NCBI GenBank assembly: GCA_050013075.1 | Contig: JBEKFZ010000120.1 | Location: forward strand, 1-11,539 | DNA length: 11,539 bases | Direction: 5' to 3' | DNA from: JBEKIK01 sp050013075 | GTDB lineage: Bacteria > Planctomycetota > Planctomycetia > Pirellulales > Thermoguttaceae | Shown: positions 1 through 5,281 of the stretch, one piece after another | Position numbering within the stretch: the stretch's first letter is position 1 | How the letters are laid out: the number at the start of each line of letters is the position of its first letter | Program-made: the position numbers and the translations under genes | The notes under the pieces: generated by a model | What the model was told of the DNA's origin: nothing | Database searches by the model: none | What the model saw: the letters and a program-made list of their open reading frames with translations, nothing else

Positions 1-1
1 T

Positions 2-346
2 GGCGTGTTCCCGGGCGAGGTGGTCCGCTTTCAGCTTCCCAAGGGATATTCCATACCTCACATGGGCTGGAACCAGTTGATCGTCCGCAATCGCCCGCCG
101 ATCTTGGCAGGAATCGCCGAAGGGACGCACTTTTATTTTGTACATTCTTACTACGTCGTGCCGCAAAACGCGAACATTGTTGCCGCCGACACCGATTACG
201 GCGGAGAGTTCTGCTCGATGATCTGGCACAAAAACGTGTTTGCCACCCAATTCCACCCCGAAAAAAGCCAAGCGGCCGGATTATGTATTCTAAAGAATTT
301 CGCGGAATTAGATACATCGCAAATAATAGTGAATCCTAAATTCTGA
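2..346 (+). CDS. hisH: Imidazole glycerol phosphate synthase glutaminase subunit HisH (C-terminal part)
   Basis: HisH hydrolyses glutamine and channels the ammonia to HisF, which makes imidazole glycerol phosphate and AICAR in histidine biosynthesis in the cytoplasm. The reading frame is open from the window edge, so the N-terminus with the nucleophilic cysteine is missing; the internal GTG at 5 is not a credible start. The visible part carries the family signatures PHMGWNQL, then YFVHSYYV, and near the end ATQFHPEKS, whose His and Glu complete the glutaminase catalytic triad. After LKNFAEL, where HisH proteins usually end, about a dozen unconserved residues follow up to the TGA. That stop directly abuts what looks like the terminus of an IS256-type element, so the tail may have been altered by the insertion. 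hisA follows 270 bases downstream; hisF is not in the window. Confidence 0.93.
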   Translation, partial: GVFPGEVVRFQLPKGYSIPHMGWNQLIVRNRPPILAGIAEGTHFYFVHSYYVVPQNANIVAADTDYGGEFCSMIWHKNVFATQFHPEKSQAAGLCILKNFAELDTSQIIVNPKF

Positions 347-521
347 GGGCCTGTACGAATTTTTGTGTCAGGAACGTAGGGGCACGTCAATTGCTGTTCA
401 GTTGTGGCATTCTCTTGTCGAACATGATCGCGAAGTGATTCAAGGCCTCTTTCCAATGGTGGATCGGCATTGTCCACTTCTTGGCTGCCTCGCTGACCGC
501 CATGTAAACGATCTCTAAGCC
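345..521 (-). mobile_element. Relic of the 3' end of an IS256-family insertion sequence
   Basis: The stretch holds the transposase C-terminus (387-521). Beyond its stop, an outer end reads GGGCCTGTACGAATTTTTG and then TGTCAGG at roughly 347-372, which resembles the terminal inverted repeat of IS256-type elements (CTGT-CGAA-TTTTTGTGT). No matching second end is visible before hisA, so the left part of the element was lost by deletion. The outer edge is set by eye next to the hisH stop codon; the inner edge is where recognisable similarity ends and is uncertain. Confidence 0.6.
387..521 (-). pseudogene. IS256-family transposase, C-terminal remnant
   Basis: Only the last 44 codons of a transposase remain, read on the minus strand to the TGA at 387-389. 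The peptide contains VYMAVSEAAKKWTMPIHHW followed by KEALNHFAIMFDKR. This matches the well-known C-terminal pattern of IS256/Mutator transposases, in which KKWTMPI..W..ALN.FAI.F ends the protein. A TAG at 522-524 closes the frame upstream, and the DDE catalytic core is absent, so the gene is dead. It lies between hisH and hisA on the opposite strand. The family call rests on remembered motif similarity. Confidence 0.8.
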
Positions 522-584
522 CTACCTCCAGTTGGCCCGCTTGTGGATTGCTGATTTCTATGTCATATTGCGTGTTTTGTTATT

Positions 585-596
585 GTTTACGTAAAC
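585..596. repeat. 12-bp perfect palindrome upstream of hisA
   Basis: GTTTACGTAAAC is a perfect two-fold symmetric site ending 19 bases before the hisA start codon. It could be an operator for a dimeric regulator, but nothing in the window identifies a binding protein, and one palindrome of this length can occur by chance. The half-site context ATTGTTTAC recurs near 1564-1572, shortly before the EF-G-like gene, without the second half. Confidence 0.35.
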
Positions 597-615
597 CTAG
601 CGGAGCCATAAACGC

Positions 616-1338
616 GTGGAAATCTGGCCGGCAATTGATATCCGTGGAGGTAAATGCGTACGCCTCCAACAGGGGGATTTTAAACGCGAAACCGTGTTTG
701 GTGCCGATCCGGCCGCGATAGCACGGCATTGGGTCGATTTAGGGGCCCGATGCCTGCACCTGGTCGATCTGGACGGCGCACGAGAGGGTCGGCCGGTCAA
801 TATTTCAAGCGTCGAGGCGATTGTGAAGGCTTCAGGCGTGCCGTGCGAACTTGGCGGTGGCATCCGCAGCGATTATGGCATCCAGGAATTGTTCAAAGTC
901 GGACTTGCGCAGGTTATTATCGGTACTTTGGCGCTGAAGGAGCCGGATTGGTTCAGGCGGATGTGCCGAAAATTTCCCAATCGGTTGGTCTTGGGCATAG
1001 ACGCCCGCGACGGTTTTGTTGCCGCCGAGGGCTGGCTGAAGACCAGCGACGTAAAGGCGATCGACTTGGCCCGGCAATTTGCCAGCGAGCCGATAGCGGC
1101 GGTGATATACACCGACATCGCCGCCGACGGGATGTTGACAGGTCCGAACATTCCGGCGATGGCCGAAATGCAAACTGCCGTGGACTTGCCGGTGATCGCC
1201 TCGGGCGGAGTAACAAATAAGGAAGACGTGGCCCGATTGGCCGCCGCGGGCATGGCCGGATGCATAATCGGCCGGGCGTTATACGAGGGAACTGTGACGC
1301 TGCCCGAGGCGCTCGATGCGGCAAACACTAAAACATAA
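616..1338 (+). CDS. hisA: Phosphoribosylformimino-5-aminoimidazole carboxamide ribotide isomerase HisA
   Basis: HisA (EC 5.3.1.16) performs the Amadori rearrangement of ProFAR to PRFAR, the substrate of HisF-HisH, in histidine biosynthesis. The 240-residue protein has the usual length of this (beta/alpha)8 barrel. Visible signatures are AIDIRGGKCVRL with catalytic Asp8, HLVDLDGA (residues 48-55), the first phosphate site GGGIRSD (80-86), VLGIDARDG with the second catalytic Asp129, IYTDIAADGM (164-173), IASGGV (194-199) and the C-terminal phosphate loop GCIIGRALYEG. The start is a GTG with only a weak CGGAG about ten bases upstream; no better in-frame start is seen and MEIWPAIDIRGG is the expected N-terminus. 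It follows hisH on the same strand, but an IS relic sits in the gap, so co-transcription with hisH may be weakened. Confidence 0.96.
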   Translation: MEIWPAIDIRGGKCVRLQQGDFKRETVFGADPAAIARHWVDLGARCLHLVDLDGAREGRPVNISSVEAIVKASGVPCELGGGIRSDYGIQELFKVGLAQVIIGTLALKEPDWFRRMCRKFPNRLVLGIDARDGFVAAEGWLKTSDVKAIDLARQFASEPIAAVIYTDIAADGMLTGPNIPAMAEMQTAVDLPVIASGGVTNKEDVARLAAAGMAGCIIGRALYEGTVTLPEALDAANTKT

Positions 1339-1349
1339 ATCATGGTAAT

Positions 1350-1416
1350 GTGTGCCACGGCTTGCTTGTAAGCCGAGCTGGTTGATCTCACTTCTTGCAA
1401 GCAAGCAGTGGCACAC
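1350..1416. repeat. Long inverted repeat downstream of hisA
   Basis: The arms GTGTGCCACGGCTTGCTTG (1350-1368) and CAAGCAAGCAGTGGCACAC (1398-1416) are reverse complements at 18 of 19 positions, separated by 29 bases. The left arm can also fold on itself (GCTT...AAGC). No T-run follows, so this looks more like a dispersed palindromic element than a simple terminator, although it may still end or stabilise the hisA transcript. Confidence 0.7.
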
Positions 1417-1430
1417 GTATAGAATAGAAC

Positions 1431-1451
1431 ACCGCGCCCGCCGGTCGCGAC
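1431..1451 (+). repeat. Dispersed 21-base repeat, copy 1
   Basis: ACCGCGCCCGCCGGTCGCGAC here matches, at 19 of 21 positions, the reverse complement of 3747-3767 (which starts GCCGCGACCGGCGG). The two copies lie on either side of the EF-G-like gene in opposite orientation. This copy is the less symmetrical of the two. Confidence 0.6.
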
Positions 1452-1544
1452 ATAAAACGAGAAGCCGTTTTGCCCGGTGGGCACTATGTGCAGCATGGTT
1501 GCGACCGGTGCAAAGGCCGAAAATCTCCGGGCACAATCGCCCGG
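1441..1544. repeat. Cluster of nested inverted repeats upstream of the EF-G-like gene
   Basis: CCGGTCGCGAC (1441-1451) pairs with GTTGCGACCGG (1498-1508) with one mismatch. Inside this pair lie AAAACG/CGTTTT (1454-1459 and 1466-1471) and TGCCC/GGGCA (1471-1483). A separate stem CCGGGC/GCCCGG (1527-1532 and 1539-1544) follows. Together with the repeat at 1350-1416, most of the 260-base gap can fold. It may be a structured leader of the next gene, a terminator region, or a remnant of a small transposable repeat; the sequence does not decide between these. Confidence 0.45.
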
Positions 1545-1598
1545 GATATATTATTTGGTTGCATTGTTTACACGAGGATTTAATAGAGGACATTTTCC

Positions 1599-3698
1599 AT
1601 GGCCAAATATCAAGTCGAGGATATTCGCAACATAGTTTTTTGCGGGCACGGCTCGTCGGGCAAGACCACGCTGGTCGATCGGATGCTCACCGCCACGGGG
1701 ATGGTCAACCGCATGGTCAGCGTGGACGACGGCAGCAGCATCTGCGACTTCGACGAAGAGGAAAAACAGCACAAATACACGATCGAGGCCAGCGTGGTGC
1801 ATTTCGATCACGCCGGCAAGCGGTTCAACGTGATCGACACGCCCGGCTATCCCGATTTCATCGGCCAGACCATCGGTGCGATGCGCGGCGCGGATACGGC
1901 GGCCATCGTGATCCACGCCCAATCGGGCATCGAAGTAAATACCCGCCGGGTGTTCGCCGAGGCAAAAAAGGCCGGACTGGGGCGGATGATCGTCATAAAC
2001 AAGATGGACTCGGACAACATCAATTTTTCCGGGCTTATAGAAAGCATCCAAGAGCTGTTCGGCAAGGCGTGCGTGTTGTTCAATGTGCCGCTTGGTCAAG
2101 GCCACGAATTCCGCGGAGTGGCCGACACCTTGAAACCTCCGGCCGACACGGCCGGCGCGCTTATCGATCCCAACGAACTGAGCGAGTCGCTTTTGGAATC
2201 CATCATCGAAGTGGATGAGGCCGCCACCGAGCGATATTTCGAGGGCACGCCTCCCACGGATGAAGAACTCACCCGGCTCATCCCCCAAGCCGTGGCCGAA
2301 GGATCGCTGATTCCCATAATATGCGTGTCGGGCAAGTCGGGCACCGGATTCCCGGAATTGCTCGACGCCTTGGCCCTATGCGCATTGCCGCCTGCGCTGG
2401 TGAAACGCACCGCGGTCAACGCGGCGGGCGAAAGCGTGGAAATAAAACCCGACACGGCCGGTCCGCTGGCGGCCCAGGTCTTTAAAACCCGCGTCGATCC
2501 CTTCGTGCAAAAATTGAATTTCATCCGCGTGTACTCGGGCACACTGAAGAAAGATTCCACCGTGCAAGTGGTGGGAGTGCGCAAGGGAGTGAAAATCGCC
2601 GCGCTCATGGAAATGCAGGCCGAGGAAACCAGTCCCACCGACGAGGCCGGCCCGGGCGCGATCGTGGCCGTGGCCAAGGTCGAGGAATTGCACACCGGCA
2701 GTTGCCTGGGCGAACTTAGCTTGCCGCCGATTCCCTTTCCCACGCCCATGGTCGGCCTGGCCGTCAGCCCCAAAAGCCGCGGCGACGAAAGCAAGCTCTC
2801 CGGCGCGCTGCAAAAAATCTGCGAGGAGGATTCCACCTTCCGCCGCGACTTGGATGCGCAAACCAAGGAAATGGTCGTCACCGGCATGAGCGAATTGCAT
2901 CTGCAAATTCTCCGCGAACGCCTGAAACGCCGCGACAAAGTGGAAATCGAAACCCGCGAACCCAAGATCCCCTATCGCGAAACGATCCAGGCCAACGCCG
3001 AGGGCATGTACCGGCACAAAAAACAGACCGGCGGGCGGGGTCAATTCGGCGAAGTGCACATCCGCATGCATCCGTTCCCAAAGGATGTAAAGCCCGAGGA
3101 TTTTGCCACGAAGGCCCATTTTCCGCAAATGAAGGATTTCCATTACGACGAAGAGAACCACTTTATTTGGATCAACTCGATCGTCGGCGCGTCGATTCCG
3201 GGCAACTTTTTGCCCGCCGTGGAAAAGGGTTTTAAGGACCGCATCGAACGCGGCGTGATCGCCGGCTACAGGGTGCAGAACGTTTGCGTGGACGTGCATT
3301 TCGGCAAGCATCATGAAGTCGACAGTTCCGAGCAGGCCTTCAAGACGGCCGGATCAATGGCCTTCCGCAACGTGTTCCAGCAGGCCAAGCCGGCGCTGTT
3401 GGAGCCGATCGTGCGAATTGAAGTGACCATCCCCACGGCCAACGTGGGCGACATCAACAGCGACATGTCCGGCCGGCGCGGGCGGGTGCTCTCGATGGAC
3501 TCCGCCGGCGGCGATCTGCAAACCGTCATCGCCGAGGTTCCCCTGGCCGAAGTGACAACCTACGCCCGCAGCCTCTCGAGCATCACCGGCGGACGCGGCA
3601 GCTACTCGATCGAACTGAGCCACTACGACGTTGTGCCCGGCAACGTCATGCAAGAAATCATCGCCAAGTCGAAGATCAAAGAAGAGGAAGAAGAATAA
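1599..3698 (+). CDS. Elongation factor G-like translational GTPase (EF-G paralogue)
   Basis: A 699-residue protein with the full EF-G architecture. The GTPase domain has P-loop GHGSSGKTT (16-24), G3 DTPGY (80-84) and G4 NKMD (134-137). Domain II follows at about 285-370, then domains III to V with QTGGRGQFGEV and HEVDSSEQAFKTAGSMAF in domain IV and the C-terminal NVGDINSDMSGRRGR. Canonical EF-G moves tRNA and mRNA on the ribosome with GTP. This one differs from the housekeeping form: the P-loop is GHGSSGKT rather than GHIDAGKT, switch I reads DFDEEEKQHKYTIEASV, and the catalytic His of DTPGH is Tyr. These are traits of the EF-G-like second group (EF-G2 type), whose exact role is unsettled. 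The ATG at 1599 has GAGGA at a spacing of eight. The C-terminus is a run of glutamates. Two hairpins follow the stop. Confidence 0.93.
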   Translation: MAKYQVEDIRNIVFCGHGSSGKTTLVDRMLTATGMVNRMVSVDDGSSICDFDEEEKQHKYTIEASVVHFDHAGKRFNVIDTPGYPDFIGQTIGAMRGADTAAIVIHAQSGIEVNTRRVFAEAKKAGLGRMIVINKMDSDNINFSGLIESIQELFGKACVLFNVPLGQGHEFRGVADTLKPPADTAGALIDPNELSESLLESIIEVDEAATERYFEGTPPTDEELTRLIPQAVAEGSLIPIICVSGKSGTGFPELLDALALCALPPALVKRTAVNAAGESVEIKPDTAGPLAAQVFKTRVDPFVQKLNFIRVYSGTLKKDSTVQVVGVRKGVKIAALMEMQAEETSPTDEAGPGAIVAVAKVEELHTGSCLGELSLPPIPFPTPMVGLAVSPKSRGDESKLSGALQKICEEDSTFRRDLDAQTKEMVVTGMSELHLQILRERLKRRDKVEIETREPKIPYRETIQANAEGMYRHKKQTGGRGQFGEVHIRMHPFPKDVKPEDFATKAHFPQMKDFHYDEENHFIWINSIVGASIPGNFLPAVEKGFKDRIERGVIAGYRVQNVCVDVHFGKHHEVDSSEQAFKTAGSMAFRNVFQQAKPALLEPIVRIEVTIPTANVGDINSDMSGRRGRVLSMDSAGGDLQTVIAEVPLAEVTTYARSLSSITGGRGSYSIELSHYDVVPGNVMQEIIAKSKIKEEEEE

Positions 3699-3717
3699 GG
3701 ATGAAGGATGAAGGATG
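3697..3717 (+). repeat. Three tandem AAGGATG units
   Basis: Three perfect 7-base copies (3697-3703, 3704-3710, 3711-3717) begin inside the stop codon of the EF-G-like gene and run up to the first hairpin. The short array is probably a slippage product. Confidence 0.6.
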
Positions 3718-3718
3718 A

Positions 3719-3740
3719 GCGAAACCGCTTGCGGTTTCGC
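3719..3740 (+). terminator. Perfect hairpin after the EF-G-like gene
   Basis: GCGAAACCGC (3719-3728) and GCGGTTTCGC (3731-3740) form a perfect 10-bp stem with a two-base spacer, starting 21 bases after the stop codon. No T-run follows, so it is either a REP-like palindrome or a factor-dependent or bidirectional transcription stop. Confidence 0.55.
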
Positions 3741-3746
3741 CATAAA

Positions 3747-3768
3747 GCCGCGACCGGCGGTCGCGGTC
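3747..3768 (+). repeat. GC-rich hairpin; dispersed 21-base repeat, copy 2
   Basis: CCGCGACC (3748-3755) and GGTCGCGG (3759-3766) form a perfect 8-bp stem with a GGC loop, seven bases after the preceding hairpin. The reverse complement of 3747-3767 matches 1431-1451 at 19 of 21 positions, so this is a repeated element and not only a local fold. Confidence 0.6.
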
Positions 3769-3802
3769 TGTGTCGCCTTCGTATTTTGATTCAAACGATT
3801 GC

Positions 3803-3830
3803 TTGTCGTCAGGCATTTTTTTGATATAAT
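3803..3830 (+). promoter_or_regulatory. Sigma70-type promoter of the toxin-antitoxin pair
   Basis: TTGTCG (3803-3808) and a perfect TATAAT (3825-3830) are separated by 16 bases and lie about 40 bases before the antitoxin start codon. Toxin-antitoxin pairs of this kind are usually repressed by their own antitoxin or complex, but I see no clear operator palindrome here. Confidence 0.55.
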
Positions 3831-3870
3831 CACTAATTGAAGGGGAACTCCAACGGGAGACGAGTGTAGT

Positions 3871-4104
3871 ATGTTAAACTCAGTGGAAGGAATATATCGA
3901 GAAGGCAAGATTGAGTTGCTCGAACCTGTGCCGAAAGGTGCGACAGGTCGGGTGATTGTGACGTTCGTATCCGCGCCCGGAACGATAGTTGATCTTGCCG
4001 CGCGTGGTATGGACCGAGAACAATCCTCCGATTTGCGCCGGCGGTTAGCTACCTTTGCCGAGGATTGGGAACGCCCCGAAATGGATGCCTACGATGCCCT
4101 ATAG
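3871..4104 (+). CDS. DUF104-like antitoxin of a MazF-type toxin
   Basis: A 77-residue protein. The N-terminal part, VEGIYREGKIELLEPVPKG followed by RVIVTF (about residues 5-32), matches the pattern of small antitoxins of the DUF104/AF2212-like group, where a short beta-rich unit reads YxxGxIxLLEPV...G..V.V. The acidic, charged C-terminal half (DLRRRLATFAEDWERPEMD) would be the toxin-binding tail. The start is ATG with GGGAG about eleven bases upstream. The stop codon lies inside the start of the downstream toxin gene (11-base overlap), which indicates translational coupling and supports the pairing. The family assignment is from motif memory; the antitoxin role rests mainly on the partner. 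Confidence 0.75.
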   Translation: MLNSVEGIYREGKIELLEPVPKGATGRVIVTFVSAPGTIVDLAARGMDREQSSDLRRRLATFAEDWERPEMDAYDAL

Positions 4105-4450
4105 TCGCGGCGATGTCGTCTTGGTGCTCTTCCCGGACTCCAATCTGGTCACTGCCAAACGGCGGCCGGCACTTGTGGTGCAGGCTGACCGACTAAACAC
4201 AGGGCTTGCCCAGACAATTGTTACCATGATTACAAGCAATCTCTCCCGGGCAGGACATCCGAGCAGGGTAACTGTGCAGCGATCTTCCACCGAAGGAAAC
4301 CGAATGGGTTTGCTGTCTGATTCCATTGTCATGACCGACAATCTTGCAACGGTATTGGATTCTGAAATCGATCGAGCCATAGGCCATTGCGATGACATGC
4401 GGACAATTGACGCCGCATTGCGGCATACTTTGGAATTGCACAATATTTAG
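4094..4450 (+). CDS. MazF/PemK-family endoribonuclease toxin
   Basis: A 118-residue protein when started at the ATG at 4094. An ATG 13 codons upstream exists, but MPYSRGDVVLVLFPDSN is the standard N-terminus of the family. MazF/PemK toxins cut mRNA at short sequence motifs and slow growth when the unstable antitoxin is lost. Visible signatures are the first-strand motif RGDVVLVLFP (5-14), KRRPALVV (22-29) with the conserved Arg-Pro next to the active site, the strand TIVTMITSN (41-49), and the C-terminal GLLSDSIVMTDN (72-83). Length is typical. The gene overlaps the antitoxin gene by 11 bases and has no ribosome-binding site of its own, so it is probably translated by re-initiation. Which RNA motif it cuts cannot be read from the sequence. 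Confidence 0.88.
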   Translation: MPYSRGDVVLVLFPDSNLVTAKRRPALVVQADRLNTGLAQTIVTMITSNLSRAGHPSRVTVQRSSTEGNRMGLLSDSIVMTDNLATVLDSEIDRAIGHCDDMRTIDAALRHTLELHNI

Positions 4451-4473
4451 AAACGATTTTTTAGCGACAAATA

Positions 4474-4500
4474 ATCAATGAACCTCTTTTTCGCATTGAT
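4474..4500 (+). repeat. Weak hairpin after the toxin gene
   Basis: ATCAATG (4474-4480) and CATTGAT (4494-4500) can form a 7-bp stem around a 13-base T-rich loop, in the short gap between the toxin gene and the next gene. It is a possible but weak terminator. Confidence 0.25.
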
Positions 4501-4523
4501 ACGCACTCTATCCGGAAGGTCTT

Positions 4524-4787
4524 ATGTCATCCGATCTTTCACAACCCCAAAGTCCCAGCCACCAAGAACTCAAGGCCGCGCTTAAGGCCTTCAAGAAGCG
4601 ATTGAAGCTGACCCAACTCGACGACCAGTCGCGGATCGGCGTAGGCCCGATGAGCTCCGGCCGCCAGTCAGGAATCGTGGCCATCACCCCGCCCGACCAG
4701 TATCCCCAGGCCGTCTGGGACGAACTTGCCCGGCAGGGCAAGCTTAAGCGCGTAGGCAACGGAATGTATGAACTGGCGCAACCATGA
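4524..4787 (+). CDS. Small hypothetical protein (87 aa)
   Basis: I do not recognise a named family. The N-terminal 20 residues are polar and probably disordered. A basic helical segment rich in Lys and Leu follows (ELKAALKAFKKRLKLTQLDD, about residues 15-34), then a Gly/Ser-rich turn (GPMSSGRQSG), and a compact C-terminal segment ITPPDQYPQAVWDELARQG with KLKRVGNGMYEL. The last segment looks like a small winged-helix-type unit with a beta-hairpin end. There is no signal peptide or membrane segment. The ATG has GGAAGG four bases upstream, a strong but rather close ribosome-binding site. Its GC content resembles that of the large genes. It faces the minus-strand orphan gene tail to tail across 54 bases. 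Confidence 0.7.
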   Translation: MSSDLSQPQSPSHQELKAALKAFKKRLKLTQLDDQSRIGVGPMSSGRQSGIVAITPPDQYPQAVWDELARQGKLKRVGNGMYELAQP

Positions 4788-4841
4788 ATAAGGGGGCAAT
4801 AATTTTTGTTAAACGGCGTGCAAGGAATATGGGCTTCGAGA

Positions 4842-5246
4842 TTAAGACGATTTATTCTGTGGTGGATTGTAAGCCCTAAAGAATTCTTTTGCCTTATCAT
4901 GAATGGCGGCAATTGTATTTAGATCTTCCGATTTAACCGATATTTCTATTTCACTTGGACGCAATGAAATGTCACACATGAATGTGTCGTCATTTCCTCT
5001 TTTCCAGTGAGTGTGCAAGCCTATCGATCCGGCATGGGGATATTGTTCAAGTACGCGTAGGAATTCCGAATAATTTTCCGCATGCAGACTGCGAAACTCA
5101 TTTAATCTAAGATCATAACTAATTTTATCGCAGCATTCTAAATCTTCCTCGTATCCGCATTCAATGAGATAATCTTGCAACTGAATGAAGGATTGAAGAA
5201 CGTCCAGATCGCTTGGATAGGCCGAATATTTCCGCTCGTCTCGCAT
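4842..5246 (-). CDS. AT-rich hypothetical protein (134 aa)
   Basis: I cannot assign a family. The protein is acidic, soluble and mostly helical at both ends, with Cys-Cys at about residue 38 (DLECCDKISYDL), a central GSIGLHTHWKRGNDDTF, and a strand-like ISLRPSEIEISVKSED. There is no signal peptide or membrane segment. I chose the ATG at 5246 because AAGGA lies eight bases upstream of it; an adjacent TTG would add one residue. The gene is visibly richer in A and T than its neighbours, which suggests recent acquisition. It lies 35 bases downstream of the M16 peptidase gene on the same strand with no hairpin between, so the two may share a transcript. Confidence 0.68.
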   Translation of the reverse strand: MRDERKYSAYPSDLDVLQSFIQLQDYLIECGYEEDLECCDKISYDLRLNEFRSLHAENYSEFLRVLEQYPHAGSIGLHTHWKRGNDDTFMCDISLRPSEIEISVKSEDLNTIAAIHDKAKEFFRAYNPPQNKSS

Positions 5247-5281
5247 CAATATATTCCTTTTTTCTAAATTATCTCACCATT

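Noticed and set aside
347..615. An intact insertion sequence between hisH and hisA
   Set aside because: Only one end and the last 44 transposase codons are present; there is no catalytic core and no second terminal repeat.
873..1496. 207-codon minus-strand frame opposite hisA
   Set aside because: It is mostly antisense to a clear hisA, and its start lies within inverted repeats; no ribosome-binding site or motif.
1352..2218. 288-codon plus-strand frame overlapping the EF-G-like gene start
   Set aside because: It runs through the repeat-rich gap and then out of frame through the GTPase domain; the translation is Arg/His-rich shadow sequence.
2376..3314. Long open frames on the minus strand opposite the EF-G-like gene (also 2096-2965 and 1551-2288)
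   Set aside because: They are shadows of a highly conserved plus-strand gene with strong codon bias; the translations are low-complexity and carry no motifs.
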